The position numbers and the translations under genes were made by a program. Shown piece by piece: positions 28,001-39,464 of a DNA stretch of 64,000 bases. The notes beneath the pieces were generated by a model. That model had not been told where the DNA came from, did not search any database, and worked only from the letters and a program-made list of their open reading frames with translations. Positions within the stretch are counted from its first letter, which is position 1. Each line of letters begins with the position of its first letter. The DNA is from Drosophila miranda (taxonomy: Eukaryota > Arthropoda > Insecta > Diptera > Drosophilidae). The stretch spans positions 16,182,001 to 16,246,000 of the forward strand of contig NC_046675.1 of assembly GCF_003369915.1 (NCBI RefSeq), written 5' to 3'.

Positions 28001-30380
28001 AGGGAGAAAGTGAGGCAACAAAAACCAGCTGAAACTGTCGCTCGAAGACGAAGAACCATGTAATCGAAGACGGGGAAAGACACTAATGAAAATCAATAAT
28101 TCAGGCAAACAAAGGCCAACTATAGTTGGTCTGTGGAGCAGGCTTTAAAAGCCACTTTCATGCCGGCTCCGCTCCCAACAATAAGAGCATAAATACGAGC
28201 ACAGCCGGAGTACGTTGTGGCATGGGGCAATGAGGCACCTTGTGTTGCTTAAGCTGTGCGGCTGTCGGCTTTTATTCTTTGTTTTTCTTGTTTCTGTTGC
28301 TGCTGTTGTTCTCGTTACTGTTTCTTTGTGGCTGCCCACGACAGGGATAGGGGCAGGGACAGGGACAGGGATAGGGATTGAGGCAGCCGATGGGTAAATG
28401 GGGCAGAAAGTTGGCCCAGGCAAAGCAGCTGCAATCGATGGCGTGTCTATGACAGACAACAAGCGGTTCAAAGGCTATATAGCCAGCATTATAATTGCTC
28501 CGCTGCCTCCCAAAGCACTGACTCTTACTTAAAGCCATTCGAGCAGGAAAAATTTAACTCTGTAGCTGAAACCGAAGCTGAACCTGAAGCTCTATCCAAA
28601 ACTGGCTCTGATACTGTAATTCGTCTTGTGTATTAAATAATTGAGCATATGAAAATGTAGCTGAGTGAATTCCTTGGTGCATTAGCCCGTAACACATACT
28701 CGTACGCACCCGCCCACACACACACCCATTTTTCTGACACGGACATGTTCGCATAGCATCGGAATCCGTAGCACACTTTCCAGCATGAAGCAAAACTTTT
28801 CAGCATGTTATAAACTACATTACATTCTGGGGATAAGCAAAACAAATCTGCCCCGAAAAAGTAGCGAAACCCCCAGCCGGGACCCAACAGTAGCAGTAGT
28901 GGAAGAGTGGAAGCAATGCCCAGAGTACTGCATTCTAATAGTAAAAACAAGCGAATGGGGAAGAGCAGTGGTAGTCGTATGTCCTGACAGTGCAAATAAT
29001 TTTCTATTTTTGAGACAGACTGACTCGTTGTTTCACACCTTGTGGCCTACAAAAAAATAGAACCAAAATAATAGCAATAATAAGGAAACCCAGGTTCCCA
29101 ATGAAGTGCGGCTTGAATGACATGCAAACTTTTGAGCCATCGCAGCCCGTTTCTTACGCTGGGAACATGCATACCACTTGGAGCTCTTGTTAGAGTCTTC
29201 TATATATATTCTATATATACATATGACGAGTAACCAATAAAATGTCTTTGAATGGAGTAAATTGACTTTGGCATGACAAACAGTTCCTAGAATACAGAGC
29301 CTGTATGCAGGGTTCAGGCATGAAAATATTTTGTCCGCATGACTCGGCTATCTATTATGAAAAAAAAGTTAACAGAAGGATGTATGTGGGGCATGTGTGT
29401 GTCTGTCTTCAAGTTAGTTACTTTGTGGGGAATTTATGGGCTCATATTAGGTTCCTTTTGACGGTAAAGTTCTTCGAAAGAGTTCGTTAAGCTCCTCACT
29501 TCGTGTGCTTCCATTTATTACATACCTAATAAATGATGTGGTTTAATAGACGTTTAAATGTTTATAGAGTATAGAGTATTCGGTTGACTAGTTATTCATG
29601 AAAATAGCTTTTCTATTTTCCCTTTCTGTGCTTTACTTTTTAATGGGCAAATAAAACGCTTCTCAGAGCCATAATATATATTTGCTCTTCCAGAGCTAAT
29701 GAATTTTTTGACGTTTAAGCGATTCACTCGGTAATGAAAATGATTCGGCAGTCTTGAGGATATAGGCAATAAATTAGTAATTGATCTGGCCACATACCAT
29801 GCCATCCTCCAAGCAGCTTGTTTAAACAGCCTCGAGTCGAACAAATATTGTATGCAACTATAATTATTTACTCGAAGTACATTCCGAACAACACCAATCT
29901 CATTCGGTACTTGATTTTGATATATATAAACTCGTATATGTATATACAATTTATGTGTACATACATGTGTCCGTGTCGTATCTGTGATTAATGGTTGGCC
30001 ATATTTGTACACTGCCCGCAATTAGTGCAAACGAAATCAAATCTGAGAAGCCTGGCACTAAAACCAAAAATAACTTTGGGTAATTCACTGGGAAGTGAAT
30101 ACGGCAGGAGCAGGGTCCTAGTCCAAGTCCAACCAGCAGCAGGCAGTCCTCAAATAAAACTCGCTAGGCATATATCTTTACATATATATATTTACTTAAT
30201 AATAGTGTTTAAGTGGCAAAGTAGGAAAGTGGGAAAGCAAGGCCGTGGCTCGTGGCTCGCGACTCGTGGCTGGTTGGCTGCATAGTTGCCATTTTATTTA
30301 TGACACTTGCCGGCAACGCCTACCAGCAAAAGATAATAACGATGCGATACACATACTCAGACGGCCAGGAAACCCGACAT
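22100..30380. other. Non-coding stretch
   Basis: No supported gene. The longest open frame of the gene-poor areas (minus, 24363-25082) overlaps a long frame on the opposite strand, lacks domains and sits in locally GC-rich sequence, so it is read as chance. If the 21.8-kb exon is real, its promoter should lie near 22.1-22.6 kb, but I could not fix a start site. Confidence 0.4.
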
Positions 30381-30382
30381 TA

Positions 30383-30525
30383 CTCTCTCTCTCTCTCTTT
30401 CTTCCTCTCGACCAACTAGTCTCCAGGGCACAACTCGCCAACAGCCAACACCAAACAGCACAGCAACAGCGTCAGTCAAGGGGCATAAAGCGGCGAAACA
30501 TGGAAGTGAAAGTGAGAGTGTACTC
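30383..30525 (+). promoter_or_regulatory. Candidate plus-strand promoter and first exon
   Basis: A CT/GAGA run (30383-30398) is followed by CAACA/ACAGCA-rich sequence typical of fly 5'UTRs. Then comes an ATG at 30500 opening MEVKVRVY, which meets a GTAAGT donor at 30526. No TATA box is evident and no downstream plus-strand exon was found within the window. It could be a first exon of a distant gene or a non-coding RNA, or a chance combination. Confidence 0.25.
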
Positions 30526-30526
30526 G

Positions 30527-33500
30527 TAAGTGGAAATGGAATTGGCCGACTGGCCAAATAATTATCTCAGTGCACAATCTTGGCAGGAACCAGCAGCCAG
30601 GCCAGGCCAGGCCAGACCACGATCTTGGCTCAAATCAGTGCCAGGCCTCTCCAAGTCAAGTATCTATGTGTCTGTGGACCTCTGCCTTTGTTTTGTATCA
30701 GCATAAGAATTATGCTGATTATGAGGCTGCTCCATCAGGGGCCAAGAGGGCGTTTCGGTGTAAAGAAACGCCTTGCTCTGAGGCCAGCACATGTCGCAGC
30801 TTTAGTGCTCCTTAGAGATCCATTGCGACACCCAGGGAAAGTGTCAAGGTCCCTGGAAAAGCGACCGACTACTCGACTGCTGCCATTAGCAGGCGTAATT
30901 TGCTTAATTAACTGATGGAAAGCGTGCTTCAATTGCTCGCAGCTGGGTGATTCTTCAGGCAGGCTCCAGGCTCCAAGCTCCTGGCTACTGGCAGCTCTCT
31001 CCAAATGCACTCGACTGAAGCGCCACTCTAGGGGAGCGCTAAATTGGCACACACGCATTAAAAGCAGTTTCAGCACATTGCTCATACGCCACGTCAGCCA
31101 AGCGCAAACATACACAAACCGAAAAAGGCTTAAAGAGCCATCCATATCAATTTCTTTTCAGTTCACATTCACAGATAAAACGATATACAACACCAAAATA
31201 GTAGGCGCAATAAATCCTAAACGTAAACTACATAAATTAGAAATTTTTGTATTTATGTGAACGCTGTTGGGGGATCATTGGAAATGCGAGTCACGTAGCC
31301 GACTTTATAACCGCAACTAGGAGAAACCTTTTGCTGATTAGGACGTGACCAGACGGGATATATGTATAAGTCTTTGAAAGTGTGTGTGTGTGTGTGTGTG
31401 TTGTTTCTTCTCATAAAATTATTTTAAATTATTTTTGATAATTGAATGAAGCACAGGAAAATGATTTAATGCTGGGTCTTATGGATTCTCTTTCCGGTTT
31501 ATCCGCGCATGCGCCAAAACCACATCTCTCTGAGAGCTGGGACCACTGACAGAGCACGGAGGAGCTAGCGGAGATACCGCATCGGGCATGTGTACTTTGT
31601 TTACACAAAGTAATGAAATTTCAAGAACAAGCAGCTACGAAATTGGCATGTTTGCTATGTCGACTATGCCGACTATGTGTGGCTATGTGTACGACCTGCG
31701 ACCTAGGGAGTGCCGGGGCCACAACCGAAATTGCGCATAAATGCGGCTAATTGCATTAGGCAACAATGTAGCCAATAAGCATTTGACAGACATCAAAGCA
31801 TCTGCCAAGTTCTATCATTGTAACTTAATGCATATTGATTAGCTGCGATAAGCGGGCCAATCTGAATGCTAAAAGGGATAGTTGCCCCGGAAATGGCACA
31901 GAAATCGCTTCTTTTTATGGCCCGACAGATGACCTCGGTTTTCGGTTCAGTTCAGCAGTGGTATCTTTATGCATTTCATTCATCTAAATCCCAGCGTCCT
32001 TGGCTGTTCAACACAACGGTACCGTACCTCGTGCCATTTTATGAATATAAGCTGGGAGTTGGTTTGCTTCGTGGCAGCATAAATTATACCGCATACATTT
32101 ATTTCGGATGAATTTTCGTCCTTTTTTTTCAGTTCTGTGAAATGTGCAACCTTGAGTGCAGAAAATGTAAAATACACCATGTCGAAACAAAAAGGCATCT
32201 GCAGCTTCAACCAGAAGGAAAATGGAAAAAGAGCAAGCTCAAAGATGCAGCAGCTTTGCGGCAAGGTCACTTTTGCAGAGAACTTTACTTTAAGAGAACT
32301 TTAAGTAGTCGAAATGTGCGTGTTAAATTCAAATTAAATATAAATTTACGGGAATGAAAAACCTGTCCTAGTCACATGGCCAAAAACTTTCAAGGATGTG
32401 TTGTCCTAACAAAATACCAACAAAATACTTGTAATCCCAATTTACATAAATATTCATGCTGATGGCGCCTAAATTGCTCGCCTCCCCACACCATTTGTGT
32501 TAATGCGTCTTAATCTTTAATGAGCCAAGTTTCACGATTCGCGCAGTTCGGTTTCTAGCATTAGGTCCCCGGGTCTGTGTTCGGTTATGGGTTCAGTCTT
32601 TCGCCGGTGTCGGTGACTTGTACGTGTAGCCAGCCAGCATGACCCCATGACAATCACAACGGAATTGGCAGTGACTGCTGCCATTGTAAACTACTTTGGC
32701 AAACAACTGAGTGCGAGCTGCCAGATACAGATACAGTCGATGAGATCTAATTATAAAGATAAACTGTCATGCTTTCTGCTGGGCCGGGCTATGCGCGTGC
32801 AGCATTCAAATATGCCAAGAAATCCAAGATATACAGATGCTTAGATGTAGAATTTAGAATCGAAGTAGAAGAAAGTTTGATTTTGTGAGCCGAACTTTTG
32901 GATGACCTAACAAAGGCATCGTTCCATGGTATCTTTTTGATGAACTGTTTCCAATTCTTATATAAATATATGATGTAGTAACTTCAAGACTCTGGCATAT
33001 GTTATATGCAGCCAAAAGACGGAAAGATATGCACAGCCAGAAGCGAGTTGGAAACATTCCATTTTCTTTGCAAAAATCCGATCAAAATATTGTCCTTTGT
33101 ACAATATATAATAAGGTCTTGCGATGAAATATTGAGAAAGTAATTACCTTAAAATAGCAGGCGAAATCCCCTTTTCTATTAATAAATTCTTGCATGGTTA
33201 TGTGGGTTATCTGGGCTTCATAATCCCATGTATTTAAGCTACCTCTGCCTCAACCTCTCACTTCATTACACACTTAGCCACGCTGCGAACTTTGCTGCCG
33301 GCAAAATCCACACAAAAGATAGCAGAACAAGCCCCCAACCCACGCAAAGGCAACGCCTTCTTCTTTCCAGAGCTACTTCGCGCTACTTCTTTTAATTGCT
33401 CAACATTTTTCAGAAACTTTTTATACATAGCCTCCCCCCCACATACTCGTGTAAGGACTACATAGGAGCAAACGAGTATATATCGAGTGCTTTTAGAGGC

Positions 33501-35795
33501 ATTCGCAGATCGCAGTTTAATCGACTGATTTAGAAGTTTATTGCAGTCCGGCATCTTCTACTGTATAGGTGGAAATGGAGCCGGACACGAAGGTATTTAA
33601 CAGTTCTGCGTGCTCTGTCCAACTCCATTGTGGCTCCAGTGTGCTACTTTATTTGTGTGTCTCCGCCGGACACCGCACTCCGGACTCTGAAACGACAGCA
33701 ATATAAATGGACTTCCGTGCATAAAGCGGATAATGCTAGGCTGGGTCGGGTCAGGGGTCGGAGTCGGAGTCGGCGGGTCTCTGGCAAAATGAGCGCCCCA
33801 AGACAAAGCGCCACTTCAAAAGTGTGCTTGAATTTATTGGCCTGCATTTAAATGACCGGCAATTGCGAATGCCTTATGCTGTCTCGCTGCGGACTCAATT
33901 CTGTCATAAATATGGGAGTTATTTCAACACAACCTCCAACGCAAAATGTGGCCCGCAAATGTGCGGCAACTGGTAGCTGTCGTTGTCCTGCTGCTGTTGC
34001 TCCTGCTCGTGCTGGGGCTGTGGCCACATTGTCCTTGACCATCGCATGAATAATTATGCAGGGGCAGGACTGGACGATGTCCTTGCGACAATGCGTATAA
34101 TTAAGCAAAACCGCAAAAATCGCACAATTTATGCAGCAGGCGCAGCATATTAATGGCTGCTTATTGAGACGGCAGCACGGAATGTAACGAAATTTGCATT
34201 AAAACTGATTTATGCATTTGTCGTTGTGGTCGTTATTCCTGCTGATGTTTATGTACTGGTTGTTGGCCTTGTTTTCAGCATGTTGTTTGCTGCTAATGCC
34301 GTGCTCTACTGCTCGTTGATGCTGCCTGATGCTGCGGCGGCACATGAGAAATTTGCATAAATTTTGCGCAACCAAATGGCAGTTTTATTATGTACTTGAG
34401 CCTCGGCATCACATCAAAGCATTGTCATAAAGTTTTCCACTCAACTGACGGAAGCACTCGCATTTTCAACAGCATAAAGTGGAAATTGTTGAAGTGGTTT
34501 AATATGTGGACGTATCTAAGTCTTGCTTAAGACAAAAGTATTTAACAAACCAAAGACTTCATCGGAATTATAAAAGACTCTGAGCAGAATCAGCCACTGT
34601 ACAATTTCGGAATCAGTTGCTTGCCTTTATAATAGTTCCATCGAGTTGAATTCAATATTCAATTCGCAAGGAATTTTGGGATAGTACGTTCAAAAGAAAG
34701 CACTTCGATTAGCCTTGAAACTGACACTAAAACTTGGATGTACCCTAATATCCATTCTTCAATTTGATACATTTTGTTCGTCTTCAATTTTTAAATGCCA
34801 AGGTCAACTGAAATATTTATTTGCTTTATTGGCTACGCACTTTGTGTTCATTGCTCGGTGAAATTAAATTCTTTCTCATAATTATTTATTATAATTTACA
34901 TGGGAGACTCAGATGAGTAAGTCGATTCTGAGAACATTTTGGGTTTCATTAATCTTTAATGCACATTTAATGTAATTAACTTCTGAGCACAAATGGTCAC
35001 GGCCAAATGGATAAAAGGAGCTTCAAGAGTAAGACCACCCCTGCTTTTATTTTTTTTTTTTGAGCTTAAACGCGGTTTAGGACATTGGAAACCCATTGGC
35101 CGGTATCAATATTGCATGGGCAGCTAAACAGTTGAATGGCAGCTCACAATGGCATCGATAAAGGCAATGACATCGGGATGAGATGGGGAGCTCAAGGAGA
35201 AAACTACCCACATCATTCCATAACAAGCTGACCGTGTTACGCCATTCTCATCTAGGCCAACACACGGGGCGTATGATTGTTTTTTCATGTCAACGGAACT
35301 TGGCTCTCTATATTGTCCGTTGCTCTTTGGCTCACACATCCTCTTTACTCTACGCTCTCCTGCTTCCCCTAGTCTGCAGCCGAGTCTGTTAATGGCTTTA
35401 ATGCGATTACACGACATCAGCCATACGACTGCCAGGTGCTGAGTGCTCGCATTATGATTTCTCGGGTAAAATGCGAGATACCATAGCCACATCACACAGA
35501 TTCATTAGGTTTAAAGCACATTAAAACATTCATCTGGGTAATGGCCGCCACCTCATAAAGCATTCATTGAATATGGGAGGCCAAATAAAATGGTAAGCCG
35601 ACTGCTCACTGGGGTAAAATCGAAATGGAACGAAACGGAACGAAAAAGTTCCACCAAAGAAAATGCAAATTGCAAATTCGAAATGTAATTTCATTTACAA
35701 ACAGGCAAACACACTGAAAATTTGATTCGTATTTGCACAATACACACAATCACGGCAAAATTTCGATCATTAAATTACATGATTAGTTTTCAATT
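30527..35795. other. Non-coding stretch, includes a (TG)n run
   Basis: No supported coding sequence. It contains a perfect (TG)10 run at 31381-31400 and ordinary mixed DNA up to the 3' side of the dicarboxylate carrier gene. The carrier's 3'UTR occupies the right edge, but I could not place its polyadenylation site. Confidence 0.5.
31381..31400. repeat. (TG)10 microsatellite
   Basis: Perfect dinucleotide run, directly visible. Confidence 0.95.
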
Positions 35796-36755
35796 TTACT
35801 TGGCCGGCGGTGTGGTAGACGGCTTCGGTTCGGGCAGATAGCCAAAATTAATGCGCAGGAACTCGAGCGTCAAGAAGAGCAGCACCGTGTGCGGCATGAG
35901 GCGGGCAAAGGCCGGTGTGTAGCCCTTGAAGAAGGCCATTGGACCCTCCAGCGTTGTCTTCACGAAGATGTCCGTGAGACCGGAGTACTCCCCGGGCCGG
36001 GCGTTCATGCGACGCGTCTTCACCACATCGATGGGCTGGGTGAGAGTTGTGGCAGCTGCTGCCGATATGAGGGAGGCCGTGATGTACGTTGATGTGCTCT
36101 GCGGCATTCCCAGACCCACCAGCACATCCTTGCTCTGTTCATAGAAGGCGATTTGGCCCACGGTCATGAGCATGCCTCGCAGGGCCGTCATGCTGGCGCC
36201 ATTGAACATGCTGCGCCATCCCTCCTCCCTAGTGATGCGGATCAGACCGTCAATGGCCTGTTTGTAGCTGCAATGGCACGGGGTGGGTGTCGGTGTAAGG
36301 CCCTTGGGATCGGTAATACACTCTTACTTGCGTCTCTGTTCCGGCGGCAGCTTCACGTCGTTCTGGAGTCGAACGTTGACCAGATCCGCAGGGGCTCCCA
36401 CGAAGCCTCCAATACCACCGGCAACGGCTGCCAAGAAAGTCTTTCGCGCCATCGTGCTCGTGTCCATTACTCCGCTGCCCATTTGGTAGATACCGAAGCG
36501 AGCCAGGGTGTAGGTGTACTGGCGCAACAGCGAGGCAGAAATGCCATTGTAAAGGGCCAGCACGCCCTGCTCGCGCACTATCTTCTTGAAGGTGGACCCC
36601 ACGGACAGCTTCTCCGCTTGCGTCTGCATCAGAACCTTCATCAGGTCGAGCGGGTGCGTGACCATGGCGGCCATCGAGCTGGCCACGCCTCCGAAGTACC
36701 AGCGTGCCACATTACGCTTGTCGTAGGACAACAAAACAGTACGTCTGGCCGACAT
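35796..36755 (-). CDS. Dic2: Mitochondrial dicarboxylate carrier (SLC25A10 type), 2 exons
   Basis: Exons are 36328-36755 and 36267-35796, with a 60-nt intron (GTAAGA...TTGCAG), giving 299 aa. The three repeats of the mitochondrial carrier fold are complete. Signatures are PLDLMK at residues 35-40, PADLVN at 122-127 and PIDVVK at 221-226. The second has Asn where most carriers have Lys/Arg, as known for dicarboxylate carriers, and is followed by VRLQND and PPEQRRNY, close to mammalian DIC. Six membrane helices are expected in the inner mitochondrial membrane. The family exchanges malate or succinate for phosphate. Position next to MtnB supports the Dic2 paralogue (CG4323 in D. melanogaster), but the symbol is inferred from similarity and synteny. 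The intron is proven by a stop in the unspliced frame and a perfect join at RRN-YKQ. Confidence 0.9.
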
Positions 36756-37249
36756 CGCAATTGTAATATATGACTATGACTAATCAAATTTCGATTTATC
36801 GAGCAACAATAATATACTATAACACTTAAACAATGTTGGTTTTTGAAAACAAAAATAAATGCTTAAACACGGGGAACAAATAAAACAACTGTACGAGTTT
36901 CAAGTTGGGGTTTAATTGTGGTTCTGTATTTTGTGAGTGTAGCATTTTGGAATGACAGAAAACTGTGCGGCATCCTGAGTTGACGTCAGTTGAGAAACGT
37001 GTTCTGTACGGTAATAGTAGTTCGAGTAGTAGGTTCTTGCACTTATCAATTATGAATTTGGCATGCCGTGTGCGAGGACTTGCGTGACACTGCCACTTAA
37101 TGCAATACAATTCATGTCGCCGCTCAAAAGAAAGCTATAATTAAATTAGTTGAGACCCAAGGTGAGGGAGAGTGCCCCCATAGCGGCAGAAAGAAACGGT
37201 TTATAGAGTTGATTGTGTTAAGGGAACGTGCCACGGAATCGGCAGCGAC
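36756..37249. other. Intergenic region and Dic2 promoter
   Basis: About 490 bases between the carrier start codon and the 3' end of the upstream gene, both on the minus strand. It must contain the carrier's promoter and 5'UTR. There is no clear TATA box. A perfect cAMP-response-type palindrome, TGACGTCA, lies at 36981-36988. Confidence 0.6.
36981..36988. promoter_or_regulatory. CRE palindrome TGACGTCA upstream of Dic2
   Basis: A perfect 8-base CREB/ATF-family site lies 226 bases upstream of the carrier ATG. The site is seen directly; its use is inferred from location only. Confidence 0.35.
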
Positions 37250-37680
37250 CTAAATATAATAGAAATTGGGATTGTCCTTGGACAGGTCCTGTTGGACATA
37301 GCCCATGTCAGTGGTGACGCAGATATATATTGGCCGAAATTCTCTACTTACGCCCATCTGATACAGAACCACGAAGAGAGCGATGGCTCCGACACAGTAG
37401 ACCCCATTTAGAACTTTCTGCTGGTCCTTTCCAGAGTTGCTTTGAGTATACAAATAGAAACCAATGATGGCCGCAATCAGGGTCAGATTGAACAGAATCA
37501 GTATGAACACGTTCATCACTATGCGGTGGGCGGAGACTCTGGGCGGAGGTACCTCCTCGTCATCTGAAAAGGAAAAGCTGAAGAAATAAACATACATACA
37601 CCTTTGATGGCATATCCACACTCACCTTGGACAAGTTTGGCCCCGGCCTCGAAAGCTTCCAAATCTTGGAAAGACGCCAT
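37250..37680 (-). CDS. Small two-pass membrane protein, family not recognised
   Basis: Three exons, 37626-37680, 37352-37563 and 37250-37288, join to 101 aa. The first intron is 62 nt (GTGAGT...TTTCAG) and the second 63 nt (GTAAGT...CAACAG). The protein has an acidic N-terminus (residues 1-23, with DDEEVPPP at 19-26), a hydrophobic segment at about 33-57, a polar loop (TQSNSGKDQQK, 58-68), a second hydrophobic segment at about 69-87, and a polar tail ending NPNFYYI. The clean codon structure and intron phases support a real gene. The second intron is a multiple of three and has no stop, so its retention would add 21 residues after residue 89. The gene lies between MtnB and Dic2, all on the minus strand. 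No function is proposed; an ER or organelle membrane protein is possible. Confidence 0.8.
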
Positions 37681-38889
37681 GCTGTGTTTCCGTTACGATT
37701 TCTTTGCACTAAGGACTAAATTTTTAAGGTGACTTCGAACGTCTGACGTCCAGGTCGAAGCACAGTATGACTAAGCGTTTAAGTGTCACATTATTCACAC
37801 CTGATTAGGCAAAAAACTGCGACTAACTTCCTGCCCAGCACCATCATCCATGGCAAAGCAAAACGAAACAAAATGAATCTGGCACGCAACGAGAGGAGAA
37901 GCAGAAGAGAAACGCCTCAATCACGCACATTTGATTATGCTAATGACTCCGTCCTTTGTTGTTGCATAAATATTTTGACAGCCCGAGCACCGGAAGCGGA
38001 AGGCGCAAAATTGCCCAGCAGAGAGCCACAAGTGCTTCCATTTTAATTGGTCATTTGGTTCTGAAACCCGATATCACAGGCAAACTCTACTCCGCTCTCT
38101 AAACAGATTTCTACAAAAATATCCAGGGAGTGGGACAAAAAGTGGGAGTGACAAAAGGGGGCATGGGGCATGCTGTCAAATAAATAAATGCGAATAGGAA
38201 AATTATTATTTGACTAGAGTAAAACACACATAAATTCCGATGGCAGGTCATAAAATAAAAGCTAACGATGGAGATATTCGTTCTCCGCTGGATTGCACGA
38301 GTTTGTTTTGCGAAAAGCAACAAAATAGTCAAATTTGTCCTCGTTCATCTATAGCTTTGAGAATTTGCTGTGAATAGCAGAAAATATACATTTTATGGCC
38401 TGAACAAGATGAGTAATTTGGCTAACAGTAAAATGCATTTGGCATATACATTGAACCTGATTCCAACCCGAGATTAAAGGCAGAAACATTATTGTATAAA
38501 GTTTCGGCACATAGGCCAGAGAGGCAGTGCATTTTATTTGGATTTATTTGCAGTTTAAGCAACACTTGAACAAAGCTTCGATGTGAATATTCATTTCGAA
38601 TTCGATCCAAATTGGCTGGAAAATTGTAATTGATGGATGGATTTTCAGGTGTGCTGTGCACAAATATTTGCAATTTTAGCCAAATTGTCGCAATGCGTTT
38701 GACATGTGTTTGTTTTGCCTGTAATTCTATTTTGCGGTTTGTTTACCCGAAATTGCAGGCCACGAATATTATTTTGGCATAATTCCATTTTCGTTGACCG
38801 GCAGCGGATGAAAATTATCTGTCAGCTGCAAATGCGAATGAAACAAAGTTAAATACCAAAACTTTTAAATGCACAAAATTGTTATAAAC
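37681..38889. other. Intergenic region between the small membrane protein gene and MtnB
   Basis: Contains the promoter of the two-pass protein gene on its left side, with no TATA box seen, and the MtnB downstream region on its right. Open frames here are short and lack splice context. Confidence 0.5.
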
Positions 38890-38895
38890 TTTATT
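38890..38895 (-). terminator. MtnB polyadenylation signal AATAAA
   Basis: AATAAA on the minus strand, 42 bases past the MtnB stop codon, the expected position for a compact fly metallothionein transcript. Confidence 0.75.
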
Positions 38896-38936
38896 AGTTA
38901 CAACTTGGATGGAGTTAAACTCCAGTTACAATTGAT

Positions 38937-39126
38937 TTATTTGTTGCTGCAGCATTGGTTCTTGGGTCCAGTCTTGCAGACACAGTTGCAGTCCTTGTTG
39001 CAGGAACAGTTGTCTCCGCATCTCTGGGCCGAGCACTGGCAGTCTAACAGTTTGAAATGAGTTAATTATTATTAATTAAATATTTATTCCATATCACTTA
39101 CTGGTTCCGCATCCTTTGCACACCAT
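38937..39126 (-). CDS. MtnB: Metallothionein B, 2 exons
   Basis: Exon 1 is 39102-39126 (25 nt) and exon 2 is 39043-38937, with a 58-nt intron (GTAAGT...GTTAG). The product is 43 aa with 12 Cys at 3, 6, 10, 12, 17, 21, 23, 27, 29, 31, 39 and 40, starting MVCKGCGTNCQCSAQ and ending CCSNK. This is the Drosophila metallothionein type that binds Cu, Cd and Zn in the cytosol through thiolate clusters. Sequence and length match MtnB better than MtnC (Ser-Ala-Gln after the fourth Cys, and the CCSNK end). A TATA box and three metal response elements lie upstream. The intron sits after codon 8 in phase 1, the same place as in MtnD and MtnE, showing common descent by duplication. Confidence 0.93.
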
Positions 39127-39225
39127 TTTGAGGATATCTTTGATTTTGACTTGGTTTAAGCAAACACAACTTGACGTTTTCTGGTTAGTTTCTCAACTGA
39201 TGACCCATCTCCCACGAGTCAATCC

Positions 39226-39233
39226 TATTTATA
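39226..39233 (-). promoter_or_regulatory. MtnB TATA box and initiator
   Basis: TATAAATA on the minus strand. A good initiator, TCAGTT, follows with its A at 39198, giving a 5'UTR of about 72 nt. Spacing is slightly long (about 35 bases), so the start could be a few bases upstream. Confidence 0.7.
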
Positions 39234-39253
39234 CCGATTCAGACAGCCAAACT

Positions 39254-39464
39254 GAGTGCAAAATTGCACAGAACCCACACGCAATTGCTTTTCCGACCCG
39301 TCTTATCAGTTCGTGTGCAGCAGGCCTACAGCACACGGTTCTCCGTATATCCAGCGATGGGCCAAATAATTTTTTGCGCACGCATTCGCTCTTTATTGTC
39401 TTATCAGCCTATCAGCTGATAAGCACACATCGAAAAAAGGTGCTATTAAATATGTATGTTATCA
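39254..39464. promoter_or_regulatory. MtnB metal response elements and GATA sites
   Basis: Three matches to the MTF-1 core TGCRCNC: 39254-39260 (minus, TGCACTC), 39313-39319 (minus, TGCACAC) and 39375-39381 (plus, TGCGCAC, preceded by a T run). Four GATA-factor sites of the TGATAA type lie at 39302-39308, 39400-39406, 39417-39423 and 39459-39464. All lie within 240 bases upstream of the TATA box. MTF-1 control of fly metallothioneins is established. The GATA role, probably gut expression, is inferred. Confidence 0.75.
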
